A program made the position numbers and the translations under genes. Positions 39,969-49,900 of a stretch of 64,000 nt of DNA are shown piece by piece; positions within the stretch are counted from its first letter, which is position 1, and each line of letters begins with the position of its first letter. The notes under the pieces were generated by a model, which worked only from the letters and a program-made list of their open reading frames with translations, searched no databases and was not told the origin of the DNA. Source of the DNA: Billgrantia montanilacus (GTDB lineage Bacteria > Pseudomonadota > Gammaproteobacteria > Pseudomonadales > Halomonadaceae); NCBI RefSeq assembly GCF_003336675.1, contig NZ_QPII01000014.1, positions 60,183 through 124,182 on the forward strand. Direction: 5' to 3'.

Positions 39969-40796
39969 ATGACGACCTACGCCATCGGTGACTTGCAGGG
40001 CTGTCACGCCGAATTCGTCGAACTGCTCGAACGGCTCGCCTTCGACCCCCGCCGCGACCGACTGTGGCTGGCCGGGGACCTGGTCAACCGCGGGCCGGCG
40101 TCGCTGGCCTGCCTGCGCGAAGTGCGGGCACTCGGCGAGGCCGCCGTCACGGTGCTGGGCAACCACGACCTGCACCTGTTGGCGGTGGCGCGTGGCGGGG
40201 CATCGCTCAATCGCAAGGATACCCTCGAGTGCATTCTCGACGCGCCGGACCGCGAGGCACTGCTCGACTGGCTCCAGTCCCGGCCGCTGCTGGTACGCGA
40301 GGACCTGGGCGACCATGGCGATACACTGATGACCCATGCCGGGCTTCTTCCACAGTGGTCTCCGGCGGAGGCGACCGGCCTCGCTCGCGAGGTCGAGGAG
40401 CGGCTCTCCAGCGAGCAAAGCGGTGCCTTCCTGCAACGGATGTACGGCAATGAGCCCGCCTGCTGGCACGACTCGCTCGATGGAGTCGAGCGGCTGCGCG
40501 CCATCGTCAATGTGCTGACCCGGATGCGCTTCATCGATGCCGAGGGCTGTCTCGACTTCTCTGCCAAGGAGGGCCTGGACAGCGCGCCACCCGGCTTCGC
40601 CCCCTGGTTCTGCTATCCTCGCCAGGATGAGGCTCGGCTGGTGTTCGGTCACTGGGCGGCCCTGGAGGGGCAGGCACCCGGCGCGCGCGCCCGGGTCGAG
40701 GCACTGGATACCGGCTGCGTATGGGGCGGCAGGCTGACGGCATTGAATCTCTCCACCGGCGAGCGTTCTGGCGTACCCAGCCATCAGCGCCGCTGA
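39969..40796 (+). CDS. apaH: Symmetrical bis(5'-nucleosyl)-tetraphosphatase (Ap4A hydrolase)
   Basis: A 275-residue calcineurin-like phosphatase that hydrolyses Ap4A to two ADP and also decaps Np4-capped RNA in E. coli. Metal-binding motifs: IGDLQGCHAEF, LWLAGDLVNRGPAS, VLGNHDLHLLAVA, MTHAGLLPQW and FGHWAALEG. An AAGGAGAGGAC ribosome binding site precedes the ATG. Confidence 0.96.
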   Translation: MTTYAIGDLQGCHAEFVELLERLAFDPRRDRLWLAGDLVNRGPASLACLREVRALGEAAVTVLGNHDLHLLAVARGGASLNRKDTLECILDAPDREALLDWLQSRPLLVREDLGDHGDTLMTHAGLLPQWSPAEATGLAREVEERLSSEQSGAFLQRMYGNEPACWHDSLDGVERLRAIVNVLTRMRFIDAEGCLDFSAKEGLDSAPPGFAPWFCYPRQDEARLVFGHWAALEGQAPGARARVEALDTGCVWGGRLTALNLSTGERSGVPSHQRR

Positions 40797-40823
40797 CCTT
40801 TTCCTTCGACCCGGGAGCTAGCC

Positions 40824-41153
40824 ATGACGCCCCCCTCGTTCCAGCATCTGACGCCCGAGGCCCTCGATGAGTGGCTCACGGCCGATGCGCCTCTCACCCT
40901 GGTGGATATCCGTGATCCAATGAGCTTTGCCAATGGCCACATTCCCGGCAGCCGTCATCTGGACAATGACAGCGTGCCGGCGCTGCTCGAGGCCTCACCC
41001 CGAGCGCAGCCAATGGTGGTGGTCTGCTACCACGGGCACTCGAGCCAGCAGGCGGCAGACTGGCTGGCGGGCCAGGGTTTTTCCCGGGTCTACAGTCTCG
41101 ATGGCGGCTTCACCGAATGGCAGCATCGTCACCCGGACCGGGTGGAGCGCTGA
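40824..41153 (+). CDS. glpE: Thiosulfate sulfurtransferase GlpE (single-domain rhodanese)
   Basis: A 109-residue rhodanese. The active-site loop is VVVCYHGHSSQQAADWL, with the persulfide-forming Cys in CYHGHS as in E. coli GlpE, and the end has GFSRVYSLDGGFTEW. It lies after apaH as in Pseudomonas and not with glycerol genes. Confidence 0.93.
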   Translation: MTPPSFQHLTPEALDEWLTADAPLTLVDIRDPMSFANGHIPGSRHLDNDSVPALLEASPRAQPMVVVCYHGHSSQQAADWLAGQGFSRVYSLDGGFTEWQHRHPDRVER

Positions 41154-41156
41154 AGC

Positions 41157-42296
41157 ATGAAGGAACGGCGCGACCGCTATCTCGACGGGCTCGAGGCCTA
41201 TCGGGTGGGCGGGGCGGTGCGTGATGCCCGGCTGGGCTGGCCGGTCACGGATACCGACTGGGTGGTGGTGGGGGCCACGCCTGCGCAGATGCGGCGGCGG
41301 GGGTTTCGGCCCGTAGGCCGCGATTTCCCCGTGTTCCTGCACCCCGAAACCCATGAGGAGTATGCCCTGGCCCGAACCGAGCGCAAGTCCGGCCATGGCT
41401 ACACCGGCTTCGTCGTGCATGCCAGCCCCGAAGTGACCCTGGAGGAGGACCTGGCCCGCCGCGACCTGACCATCAATGCCATGGCGGAGACGCCTGAAGG
41501 TGACTTCGTCGACCCTTACGGCGGCCTCGACGACCTCGAGGCCCGAGTGCTGCGTCACGTGTCGCCGGCCTTCGTCGAGGATCCGCTTCGGGTGCTGCGT
41601 ACCGCCCGCTTTCTGGCCCGCTATGCCGGGCTCGGCTTCACCATCGCCGATGAAACCCTGGCACTGATGCGGGAGCTGTCGGAGAGTGGCGAACTGGCCC
41701 ACCTGGTGGCTGAGCGGGTCTGGGCCGAGACCGAGAAGGCGCTGGGCGAGCCCCGGCCGACGGTCTATTTTCGGGTATTGGATGAGTGCGGTGCCCTGGC
41801 CGTACTGTTGCCGGAACTGGCACGGGATACCGAAGCGCTGAGGGCGGCACTGGTGCGGCTGGATCGACTGCCGGAAGGGCTCGCGAGTAACGAGCGACGT
41901 CGCTGGCGCTGGGCACGGCTGGTGGAGCATCTCGATGCCGACAGTCGTGATGCCATTGCCGAGCGCTTGCGGCTACCGCGGGCTTACCGCGACCTGATGC
42001 GTCAGGCGGCACTGACGCGCTGGCTGCGCGCTCAGCCTGGTCCGACGCCGGCGGCGGTGAACGATTGGCTCGATGGCATCGACGCCTGGCGTCGCAGCGA
42101 GCGGGTCGCACCGTTGCTGGCACTGCTCGAACTGGAGGCGCCGGGGCTTGCCGATAGACTGGCACGCGCCTGGCGAGAGGTCTCTCGGTTGTCGCCCCGA
42201 ACGCTGGTCGAGGAGGGGTTCACCGGTGGTGCGCTCGGCGATGAACTGGCCCGACGTCGTCGAGCCATTCTCGGGCAGGTGCTGGATCAGAGCTGA
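41157..42296 (+). CDS. cca: CCA tRNA nucleotidyltransferase without HD domain
   Basis: A 379-residue class II nucleotidyltransferase that adds or repairs the 3' CCA of tRNA. Motifs: [28 protein letters not shown], the GxDF-type [32 protein letters not shown] and [22 protein letters not shown]. Enterobacterial Cca (412 residues) has an HD phosphohydrolase domain after about residue 225; here no HD motif is found and the C-terminus is shorter, Arg- and Trp-rich. The start overlaps the glpE end by 3-bp spacing only. Confidence 0.93.
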   Translation: MKERRDRYLDGLEAYRVGGAVRDARLGWPVTDTDWVVVGATPAQMRRRGFRPVGRDFPVFLHPETHEEYALARTERKSGHGYTGFVVHASPEVTLEEDLARRDLTINAMAETPEGDFVDPYGGLDDLEARVLRHVSPAFVEDPLRVLRTARFLARYAGLGFTIADETLALMRELSESGELAHLVAERVWAETEKALGEPRPTVYFRVLDECGALAVLLPELARDTEALRAALVRLDRLPEGLASNERRRWRWARLVEHLDADSRDAIAERLRLPRAYRDLMRQAALTRWLRAQPGPTPAAVNDWLDGIDAWRRSERVAPLLALLELEAPGLADRLARAWREVSRLSPRTLVEEGFTGGALGDELARRRRAILGQVLDQS

Positions 42297-42322
42297 GCTG
42301 GCGGGCCCTAAGCTCGCGCTTC

Positions 42323-43252
42323 TCAGCCGTCTGCACGGATGCGGGCAATGATCTCGCGCAGCCGCACTTCTGCCTCGTCATTGGCGATCTGGCAGGTGCC
42401 GGCGTTGAGGTGCCCGCCACCGCCGTAGGCCAGGCAAAGCTCCCCCACGTTGGTGCGGCTGGAGCGGTCGAGAATCGACTTGCCGATGGCGAAGACGGTG
42501 TTCTGCTGCTTCAGCCCCCACATTACATGAATGGAAATATTGCAGTCCGGGTAGAGGGCATAGATGACGAAACGGTTGGTCGCATAGATGATCTCTTCGT
42601 CACGCAGGTCGAGCACCACCAGATTGCCGTGAACCTCGGCGCAGCGCTGGATCTGCTTTTTCGCCTTGTCGCTGTGCTCCTGATAGAGCTCGATGCGCTC
42701 CTGCACGTCCGGCAGTTCGAGAATCTGCTCGATACTGTGTTCCCGGCAGTAGTCGATCAGCTTCATCATCAACTGGTAGTTTGAGATGCGGAAGTCGCGA
42801 AAGCGACCGAGCCCGGTCCGCGCATCCATGATGAAGTTCAGCAGTACCCAGCCTTGTGGATTCAGCACCTCCTCGCGGTCAAACTGTGCCGAGTCGCCCT
42901 TGTCCACGGCATCCATCATGTCATCCCAGCGCGCGGGAAAGGCGTCGTGCCCGCCATAGTGGCGCCAGACCACCCGCGCTGCCGATGGGGCGTCGGGGTC
43001 GATGACATGGTTATCCGCCCGCTGCTCATTACGCAGCGTCTCGCTCAGGTGGTGATCGAAGGCCAGGTGGCAGCCGGGCACATAGGGCAGGTTGGTGGTG
43101 ATGTCCCGCTCGCCGATCTCGATCTTGCCATCCTGCATGTCTTTGGGATGCACGAAGAGGATGTCATCGATCAGGTCGAGATGCTTGAGCAGGGCACCGC
43201 ATACCAGGCCGTCGAAGTCGCTGCGTGTCACAAGGCGGAATTTGGCAGACAT
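42323..43252 (-). CDS. DHH/DHHA1-family phosphoesterase
   Basis: A 309-residue protein with the DHH motif set: LVTRSDFDGLVCGALLKHL (motif I), CHLAFDHHLSETLR (DHH), DAVDKGD, and the DHHA1 substrate loop LAYGGGGHLNAGTCQI. Such proteins hydrolyse nanoRNA, c-di-AMP, pAp or polyphosphate; subgroup and substrate cannot be fixed here. AAGGAACCAGA precedes the ATG. It is inserted in the cca-folK interval relative to the Pseudomonas order, where folK is not at this place either. Confidence 0.85.
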   Translation of the reverse strand: MSAKFRLVTRSDFDGLVCGALLKHLDLIDDILFVHPKDMQDGKIEIGERDITTNLPYVPGCHLAFDHHLSETLRNEQRADNHVIDPDAPSAARVVWRHYGGHDAFPARWDDMMDAVDKGDSAQFDREEVLNPQGWVLLNFIMDARTGLGRFRDFRISNYQLMMKLIDYCREHSIEQILELPDVQERIELYQEHSDKAKKQIQRCAEVHGNLVVLDLRDEEIIYATNRFVIYALYPDCNISIHVMWGLKQQNTVFAIGKSILDRSSRTNVGELCLAYGGGGHLNAGTCQIANDEAEVRLREIIARIRADG

Positions 43253-43303
43253 TCTGGTTCCTTTTCTTGTTCATGGGGCTCCTTTACGAAGCATTACCCA
43301 AGT

Positions 43304-43813
43304 TTACCTAACTGTCGGAGGTTGCCAACTAAATCCGACCGGCCAGAGTCGCTGGTCGGGCGCATCGAAAGCGTTCCAGAGTTCGTGATAGGTACGTCCA
43401 TCGCGGGGATGACGAGCCTCCGGCAACAGCTCGGCCAGTGGCTGCAGTACGAAAGCGTGTTGCAGGATCTCTCCTCGCGGCAGCTCGACTCCATCATGAT
43501 CTCCAACCAGGTCGCCCACCGTCAGCAGGTCGATGTCCAGGGTACGCGGGCTGAACTTGGGGCTCTCCTTGCGCCGACCGTTGGCGAACTCCAGACGCTT
43601 GCACCAGGCCTGGAGCTCTCCGACCGACCATTCGCTCTCGAAGGCGACGACAAGATTGAAGAAGTTGCGTCCGTCCTCGAATCCCACCGGTTCGCTTTCG
43701 AAAACACGGGAAACCGCCAGGCTGCCGAAGGTGCCCGTCAAGGCATCCAGGCAGGCGCGGACATGACGCTCACGGTCGATATTGCTGCCGATGCTGGCGC
43801 TGACCAGGGCCAT
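43304..43813 (-). CDS. folK: 2-amino-4-hydroxy-6-hydroxymethyldihydropteridine pyrophosphokinase
   Basis: A 169-residue HPPK of folate synthesis. SASIGSNIDRERHV at the N-terminus (GSN motif), SRVFESEPVGFEDGRNFFNLVV and the PRTLDIDLLTVGD motif with the Mg-binding DxD. ATG 43813 overlaps the folB stop by one base; the upstream TTG codon of the same frame is not needed. Confidence 0.94.
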   Translation of the reverse strand: MALVSASIGSNIDRERHVRACLDALTGTFGSLAVSRVFESEPVGFEDGRNFFNLVVAFESEWSVGELQAWCKRLEFANGRRKESPKFSPRTLDIDLLTVGDLVGDHDGVELPRGEILQHAFVLQPLAELLPEARHPRDGRTYHELWNAFDAPDQRLWPVGFSWQPPTVR

Positions 43814-44178
43814 CAAGCATCCTCCGGTCGGGTGCCGCGCTCGATGCGCACGCCGACAGCGGCGGCGGCGGGTACCGCGCCGGGTTTGCGCACCGTCAGC
43901 CGCAGCCAGGGAATGGCGAACTCGTCACGCAGCGTCGCCGCGAGTCGCTCACTGAAGGTCTCCACCAGGGCGAAGTCGTGGTCACTGGCGAAGCGAGCGA
44001 CCCTCTGGCTGATGGCGGCATAGTCGAGGGTAAGGGTGATATCGTCACTGGCGGCGGCGGGGCGGATGTCGGTGGCCAGCTCCAGATCGAGCAGCAGGCG
44101 CTGGGTGATGGTGCGTTCCCAGTCGTAGACGCCGATCACGGTTTCCACTGCGAGCGACTCGATCAGTACACGGTCCAT
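43813..44178 (-). CDS. folB: Dihydroneopterin aldolase
   Basis: A 121-residue FolB, making 6-hydroxymethyl-dihydropterin, the substrate of the FolK encoded next. MDRVLIESLAVETVIGVYDWERTITQRLLLDLEL and DYAAISQRVARFASDHDFALVETFSERLA (with the catalytic Glu) are typical. ATG 44178 has GGGAG upstream; 53 further codons upstream in frame are unconserved. Confidence 0.94.
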   Translation of the reverse strand: MDRVLIESLAVETVIGVYDWERTITQRLLLDLELATDIRPAAASDDITLTLDYAAISQRVARFASDHDFALVETFSERLAATLRDEFAIPWLRLTVRKPGAVPAAAAVGVRIERGTRPEDA

Positions 44179-44330
44179 TGTGTCTCCCCGTAGGCGGAGG
44201 ATGCGGCTGGCATCCGGTTTGGCGCCTGATTGTACGTGAGCCGGTGGGGGGATGACAGGGACCCCGCGCTGTCTTAACGGCGCCGGGGCAGGCAGAATCT
44301 GTTCATGAGCATGACAGGAGGCGAGCATAG

Positions 44331-44915
44331 GTGACATCGGTCGAGTGGTTGCTGCCGCTACTGGGGTTGGGCTACCTCAGCGGCTCCTGGTTGGGTGCCT
44401 TGAGTGTGTGTCGAATCGCGGGCGTGGAGGACCCGCGGCTGGCGGGTTCCTGCAACCCCGGGTTTTCCAACGTGCTGCGGCTGCATGGCCGATGGCTGGC
44501 GTTGGCGACCCTGCTGCTGGACGCGATCAAGGGCATGCCGGCGCTCTGGCTGGCCATGGGGCTTGGGCTGGCGCCCTGGGCTCAGGGCGTGGTCGGCCTG
44601 TCGGTACTGTTGGGTCACAGCTACCCCTTCTGGCACCGCTTTCGCGGCGGCAAGGCCGTCGCCAGCGCCTTCGGCGTGATGCTGGTACTGACACCCTGGG
44701 TGGCTCTGTGCTGTGCGCTGCTCTGGGCGGTCCTGGCCTGGCGGGTGCGCACCGCGGCGGTGGCGTCCCTGGCCAGTGCCGGTCTGGCGCCGCTGGCCAG
44801 CGTCTGGCTGGCGCCGGACTATGTCATCGTGGTAATGGCCTTTACAGCGCTGGTACTGGCGCGGCATATGCTGAATATCCAGCGCCTGGGGCGCGGCGAT
44901 GAGCCGGGTCTGTAA
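44331..44915 (+). CDS. plsY: Acyl-phosphate:glycerol-3-phosphate acyltransferase PlsY
   Basis: A 194-residue inner-membrane enzyme for the first acylation in phospholipid synthesis. Five or more membrane helices; motifs LAGSCNPGFSNVLRLHG (GSxNPGxxN), LLLDAIKGMPALW, GHSYPFWHRFRGGKAVASAFG. GTG start with AGGAGG (44316-44321) 9 bases upstream. The usual GSGNPGATN motif reads GSCNPGFSN here. Divergent from folB, convergent with tsaD. Confidence 0.94.
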   Translation: MTSVEWLLPLLGLGYLSGSWLGALSVCRIAGVEDPRLAGSCNPGFSNVLRLHGRWLALATLLLDAIKGMPALWLAMGLGLAPWAQGVVGLSVLLGHSYPFWHRFRGGKAVASAFGVMLVLTPWVALCCALLWAVLAWRVRTAAVASLASAGLAPLASVWLAPDYVIVVMAFTALVLARHMLNIQRLGRGDEPGL

Positions 44916-44935
44916 CAGATCACGGGTACCGGCAG

Positions 44936-45979
44936 CTATGCCTGAGCTGAACCAGGCGTTTCCAGCGTATCCATCGGCCAGCGTGGCACCGCCTTCATGA
45001 TGCCGACCTCGTCATGTTCACCAGCCAATAAACGCTGGGCGCCCACATAGGCGATCATCGCGCCGTTGTCGGTACAGAAGCGGCCGCGCGGGTAAAAGGC
45101 CCGGGCACTGCGTTTGGCAGTCTCCCGCTCCAGCCGTTCCCTCAGGCGCATATTGGCGCTGACGCCGCCTGCCACCACCAGCCGCTTGTGGCCGGTGGCA
45201 TCCAGCGCGCGGCGGCACTTGATCACCAGTGTATCCACCACCGCTTCCTCGAAGGCTCGGGCCACGTCGGCCCTGGCCTGGTCGTCGAGTGCGTCATTCT
45301 GTTCCAGCTGTTTCAGGGTGGTCAGGGTGTGGGTCTTCAGCCCCGAGAAGCTGAAGTCGAGCCCCGGGCGGTCGGTCATGGGGCGGGGAAAACGAAATCG
45401 ACCGGAGTCACCCCGCTCGGCGAGCCGGGCGACCTGTGGCCCGCCCGGGTAGGACAGCCCCAGCATCTTCGCCGCCTTGTCGAAGGCCTCGCCGGCGGCG
45501 TCGTCCACCGACTCGCCCAACAGCCGATAGCCACCCAGCCCCTGGACCTCGACCAACTGAGTGTGGCCCCCCGATACCAGCAGCGCCACGAAGGGAAAGG
45601 CCGGTGGCGATGTTTCCAGCATGGGGGCCAGCAGGTGCCCCTCCATGTGATGAACCCCCAGCACGGGAATGCCCAGCGCACGCGCCATGCCATGGGCGGT
45701 GCTGGCGCCCACCATCAAGGCGCCAACCAGCCCCGGGCCCGCGGTATAAGCAATGGCATCCAGCTCGGCGCGTGTCGCCCCGGCTTCGTCGAGTATCTGC
45801 TGTATCAGCGGCAGTAGCCGGCGGGTATGGTCCCGGGAGGCGAGCTCGGGCACCACGCCGCCGTATTCGGCATGCATGGCGACCTGGCTGTAGAGTGCGT
45901 CGGCGACCAGGCCTCGTTCGGTGTCGTAGAGCGCAACGCCGGTTTCGTCGCAGGAGGTTTCGATGCCGAGTACTAGCAT
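44936..45979 (-). CDS. tsaD: tRNA N6-adenosine threonylcarbamoyltransferase TsaD
   Basis: A 347-residue ASKHA-fold enzyme that transfers threonylcarbamoyl to A37 of ANN-decoding tRNAs with TsaB and Tsa[20 protein letters not shown], the metal-binding [34 protein letters not shown] and [13 protein letters not shown] are diagnostic. In related genomes it lies next to and divergent from rpsU; here a large c-di-GMP gene is between. Confidence 0.97.
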   Translation of the reverse strand: MLVLGIETSCDETGVALYDTERGLVADALYSQVAMHAEYGGVVPELASRDHTRRLLPLIQQILDEAGATRAELDAIAYTAGPGLVGALMVGASTAHGMARALGIPVLGVHHMEGHLLAPMLETSPPAFPFVALLVSGGHTQLVEVQGLGGYRLLGESVDDAAGEAFDKAAKMLGLSYPGGPQVARLAERGDSGRFRFPRPMTDRPGLDFSFSGLKTHTLTTLKQLEQNDALDDQARADVARAFEEAVVDTLVIKCRRALDATGHKRLVVAGGVSANMRLRERLERETAKRSARAFYPRGRFCTDNGAMIAYVGAQRLLAGEHDEVGIMKAVPRWPMDTLETPGSAQA

Positions 45980-46009
45980 GGGGTGGGCTCGTGAGGAGTG
46001 ATAACCGGG

Positions 46010-46015
46010 ATTCTA
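46010..46015 (-). promoter_or_regulatory. Candidate -10 of tsaD
   Basis: TAGAAT on the minus strand, about 30 bp before the tsaD ATG. The best -35-like hexamer, TTAACC (46035-46040), is 19 bp away, so the promoter is weak evidence only. Confidence 0.35.
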
Positions 46016-46174
46016 CCAAACTGATACCAGCTGGGCTGGGGTTAAGTGTTCGCTCGAAGGCAAGGACGACATCCTGCGTGCCAAAGCGCCGAATCGGCCC
46101 AGCAGGCCGATGCGTTGGTCTTGTCATCCACGGCCGATGTAGCGCGCGGGGGGCGTCTGTTCGGGGCCATGGCT

Positions 46175-49100
46175 TCAGGGGCAGGTATCGAGGGAAGCGT
46201 CATGGCTTGCTGCGGTGACTGCGTCCTGTGAGAAGGCCGCCTGCACCAGAGCGATCAGTTCTTCGTCCCGGCAATCGCTGGGCAGCCAGCCCTGGAGCAG
46301 GCCGCTTTTGACGAGCTCGGTGGCCTGGGCGGTGTCCTCCGGAGCGGCAAGGGCGAGGCAGGCGACTTCGGGATAGAGGGCTCGAATGCGCTTGAAGAGC
46401 TCCAGGCCTGGCATCTCCGGCGGGTGCAGGCCACCGACCACCACGCGAATGCCGTGCAGGGCGAGCAGGTCGAAGGCTTCATCGATATGTGTGGCGTTCA
46501 CTGGGTGGTAGCCGGCCTTTTGTAGCGGAGTACACAGCGCGGCAAGTGCATTTGCATCGGTATCCATCAGCAGCAGCGAGCGGTCGTCGGCCGAATTGCT
46601 GTCGGGCAACGTCATGCGTCGCCGTTCCCTCAACAGGGTCTCCAGCTCCCTCGCCGGCAGCGGGCGACTGAACAGATAGCCCTGCAGTTGGTCGCAGCAA
46701 TGGCGGCGCAGGGTGGCGGCCTGGGCTTGGGTTTCCACCCCTTCAGCCACCACCTGAAGGCGTAGCCCGCGCCCCATCGCGATGATGGTCTGGGCGATGG
46801 AGGCCTCATCCGGTGAGGTGGTGATGTTGGTAATGAAGCTGCGGTCGATCTTCAGCGTATCGAAGGGGAAGCGGCGCAGGTAGGCCAGGCTGGAATAGCC
46901 GGTTCCGAAGTCGTCCACGGCTAGGCGCACGCCGAGGGACTTGAGTTCGTTCAGGACTCTGATGGTTTCCTCGGGGCGCTCCATGACCGCACTTTCGGTC
47001 AGCTCCAGCTCCAGCAGTTCGGGGGAGAAGCCTGTTTCGGCCAGGATCCTGCCGACCGAGGCGGCCAGGTCCACCTGCTGTAGCTGGCGGGTCGAAAGGT
47101 TGACCGCCATATTCAGCGGGCCAAGTCCCTGGAGCTGCCAGGCCTGACCCTGCAGGCAGGCCTGGCGCAGGGCCCACTCACCCAAGGGCTGGATCAGGCC
47201 GGTATCCTCAGCGATCGGGATGAAGGTCATGGGCGAAACGTTGCCTTCGCTGGGGTGGTGCCAGCGGGCCAGGGCCTCCATGCCGACTACCTCGCCAGTG
47301 GCCAGGTCCACCTTGGGCTGGTAGTGCAGCTCAAGGGCGTTGTCCTCGAGCGCACGGCGCAGGTCCTGCTCGAGTGCCAGGCGCTGCTGGGCCGCCGCAT
47401 TAAGGTCTTCGGTGAAGAAGCGATAGGTATTCTTCCCTTCCCGCGCCGCCAGATGCTGGGCCGTGGTGGCGTTGCCAAGGAGGGATTCGAGATCCTGGCC
47501 GTCCTGTGGTAGCACGCTGATGCCAGCATGCATGCTGATGCGCAGATCATGGCCTTCGATGGTCAGCGGGCGAAAAACCGTGTCGATCATCCGCTGGGCA
47601 ACGGCGGCGATGCCGTGGGAATCAGGCGCGTCGGACAGGATGACGACGAATTCATCTCCCGCATAGCGAGCCACCATATCCTGCTGTCGAGCGCATTCCG
47701 ACAACCGCTGGCCAACAGCCTGCAACACCTTGTCGCCAACGCGATGGCCCAGGCTGTCATTAAGCAGGTGGAAGCGGCTGATATCCAGCGACAGGAGGGC
47801 AACCTTTTTGCCTCGCTGCAGGGCTTGGCTTGCCAGCGTATCGAATTGCTGCGCCAGCAGGGTGCGGTTGGGCAGGTCCGTCAGGCTGTCATAAAAGGCC
47901 AGATGGTTTATCTGTTCCTCCATCCGCTTGCGTTCGCTGATGTCGTACTGGATGCCAACGAAGTGGGTGATAATGCCGTGGCGGTTGCGAACCGGACTGA
48001 TGGAGGTCAGCTCCCAATAGGGTTCTCCATCCTTGCGCTGGCTCAGCACTTCCCCCTCCCACACCTTGCCTTGCTGTAGTGTCCTGCGCAGGTTCCGGTA
48101 TTGGCTGCGCGGGAGGCGCCCAGGCTCGAGCAGGTGAATGCGCTTGCCCTTGATCTCTTCGGGTGCGTAGCCGGTGGTGCGTGTGAACTGGGGGTTGACG
48201 TATTCGGTAATGCCATTGGCATCGGTGATGACGATAGAGCTGACGCTTTGATCGATGGCCTGATTGAGCTTCTTTAGCTCCTGCTCTGCATGAATACGTT
48301 CAGTGACGTCCCTGCTATTGGCGACATAGTGGGTAATCTCGCCGCCCTGGTCGAGCAGCGGAGAAACGGCGATCTCTTCATAGTACGTCTTGCCGTTGGC
48401 ACCCAGGTTGAGCAGCGTGGCACGGAAGGTGTCGCCTTTCTCCAGGGCATCACGCAAGTTCTGATACAGCTCGGGTGAGTTGCGCTCATGGCTTTTGAAA
48501 ATTCGCGCATTCATGCCGATGATGTCTTCTCGCTGGTATCCACGCAGCTGCTCAAACGCCTTGTTGACGTATTCAATTTCCCGCTGCCGGTTGGTGATGA
48601 TGACCGAATCGGCACTCTGCTCGACGGCGTGGGAGAGTTTGCGCAGCTCTGCCTCCGTCGCTTCACGTCGTTCGATGTCATCGACAAGGTTAGCGCGAAG
48701 GGACTCGAAGGCCTGCGCTAGGCTGCCAATTTCATCACGGTTAAACGCCGGCAACGGCTGTTTCAAGGCGCCAGTGGCGACATGATTCATCGATGTCTCG
48801 AGACGCAAAAGTGGTTGAAGGATACGGCGCCTGATAGACCAGACGGCAAAAGCGAAGATGCTCACGGCAGTGAGAATGGAGAAGGCCACCATGGCCACGG
48901 AGAGCATGACGCCGTCACGCAACCTGTCGAAGCTGGTTTCGAAATGATCACTTACGGCTTCCGAAAGAGTCAGCACAGATCCGATGCCTGCCGTGGCTTG
49001 CTGGTACCACTCGGCTGCACTGACCGGATAGGCGGCTCGATCATTGTCGGCTTCATAGACTGCAAGGCGCAGAGCCTGGTACTCATCGAGAAAGTGGGCG

Positions 49101-49882
49101 TCCAGCTCAGCTCTTGCCTTTGTCAGGGCAGGCATGTCAGGCAGTTGCTGGATCAGGGTCTCGACTCGGGCAAGCGAGGCTTCGACGATGTCGCGATAGC
49201 GCTGTAGTGTCGCTCGTTCGGGTTCACTCAGGGGGCTCTGCTGGGCAATGGCCGAGCCGATGATTGCCCGTTCTCGCCCGGCATGCTCGCTGACATTGAA
49301 CAGGGCATCCTTGATCAGCGGATTGGTGGTGTAGGAGTAGATATTGTCCGGCATGGGGTGAGCGGTGGCATCACGCAGCTCTGACAGGACATCGATATAG
49401 CGTGTTGCCAGACCGATCCATTGGCTTTCATCGATCTCTGCGGCCTCGCTGGTGATACGCTGGTCGACCTTCTGGCGCGCGGTTGCCATTGTGTCGTGGT
49501 TCTGGGTGAGTTGGTGCAGGCCGCGGCGGAGGGGGTGAGTGTCGTCGATTCGAGAAAGGCTCGGCAGCTCTGAGGCGGAGTCCAGGATGGAACGATAGAG
49601 TGCATCGACATCGTGTCGTTGCCGGGCCATCTCGTACATCATGTCCGGGCTGGCCTGGGCCGGGTGAGAAAGGATGGCGGCGGTGATTCCGCGCTCCATG
49701 GCCATGACACCGCTCGCGCGAAGGGAAAGGTCTGCCACTCGATTGCTCTGGTGGACCCACTGCGCGGCGTTTAGCTTGGCCCGGATCTCACGGATTTCCC
49801 AGCTCGAGCCCAGCAGGATCAGCATTCCCATCAGGGTCAGCAAGGAAATTAGCAAGTTGCGAATGCTCACCGGTCGCACCAC
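46175..49882 (-). CDS. Membrane sensor with HAMP, two PAS, GGDEF, EAL and C-terminal pseudo-receiver domain
   Basis: A c-di-GMP turnover protein of about 1235 residues. Membrane helices near 10-29 and 326-346 flank a helical periplasmic sensor; then HAMP (about 347-400), PAS1 (about 410-530), PAS2 (about 535-655), GGDEF (about 660-830, active site RYAGDEF) and EAL (about 838-1090, with MEALARWHH, NLSTRQ, DDFGTGYSSLAYL, KIDRSF). The last about 120 residues look like a receiver (LLLMDTDANALA) but VVVGGLHPPEMPG lacks the phosphoacceptor Asp. GTG 49882 follows GGAG; GTG 49900 or 49870 is possible. Set between tsaD and rpsU. Confidence 0.92.
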   Translation of the reverse strand: MVRPVSIRNLLISLLTLMGMLILLGSSWEIREIRAKLNAAQWVHQSNRVADLSLRASGVMAMERGITAAILSHPAQASPDMMYEMARQRHDVDALYRSILDSASELPSLSRIDDTHPLRRGLHQLTQNHDTMATARQKVDQRITSEAAEIDESQWIGLATRYIDVLSELRDATAHPMPDNIYSYTTNPLIKDALFNVSEHAGRERAIIGSAIAQQSPLSEPERATLQRYRDIVEASLARVETLIQQLPDMPALTKARAELDAHFLDEYQALRLAVYEADNDRAAYPVSAAEWYQQATAGIGSVLTLSEAVSDHFETSFDRLRDGVMLSVAMVAFSILTAVSIFAFAVWSIRRRILQPLLRLETSMNHVATGALKQPLPAFNRDEIGSLAQAFESLRANLVDDIERREATEAELRKLSHAVEQSADSVIITNRQREIEYVNKAFEQLRGYQREDIIGMNARIFKSHERNSPELYQNLRDALEKGDTFRATLLNLGANGKTYYEEIAVSPLLDQGGEITHYVANSRDVTERIHAEQELKKLNQAIDQSVSSIVITDANGITEYVNPQFTRTTGYAPEEIKGKRIHLLEPGRLPRSQYRNLRRTLQQGKVWEGEVLSQRKDGEPYWELTSISPVRNRHGIITHFVGIQYDISERKRMEEQINHLAFYDSLTDLPNRTLLAQQFDTLASQALQRGKKVALLSLDISRFHLLNDSLGHRVGDKVLQAVGQRLSECARQQDMVARYAGDEFVVILSDAPDSHGIAAVAQRMIDTVFRPLTIEGHDLRISMHAGISVLPQDGQDLESLLGNATTAQHLAAREGKNTYRFFTEDLNAAAQQRLALEQDLRRALEDNALELHYQPKVDLATGEVVGMEALARWHHPSEGNVSPMTFIPIAEDTGLIQPLGEWALRQACLQGQAWQLQGLGPLNMAVNLSTRQLQQVDLAASVGRILAETGFSPELLELELTESAVMERPEETIRVLNELKSLGVRLAVDDFGTGYSSLAYLRRFPFDTLKIDRSFITNITTSPDEASIAQTIIAMGRGLRLQVVAEGVETQAQAATLRRHCCDQLQGYLFSRPLPARELETLLRERRRMTLPDSNSADDRSLLLMDTDANALAALCTPLQKAGYHPVNATHIDEAFDLLALHGIRVVVGGLHPPEMPGLELFKRIRALYPEVACLALAAPEDTAQATELVKSGLLQGWLPSDCRDEELIALVQAAFSQDAVTAASHDASLDTCP

Positions 49883-49900
49883 GCAATAGCTCCGCCCCAC

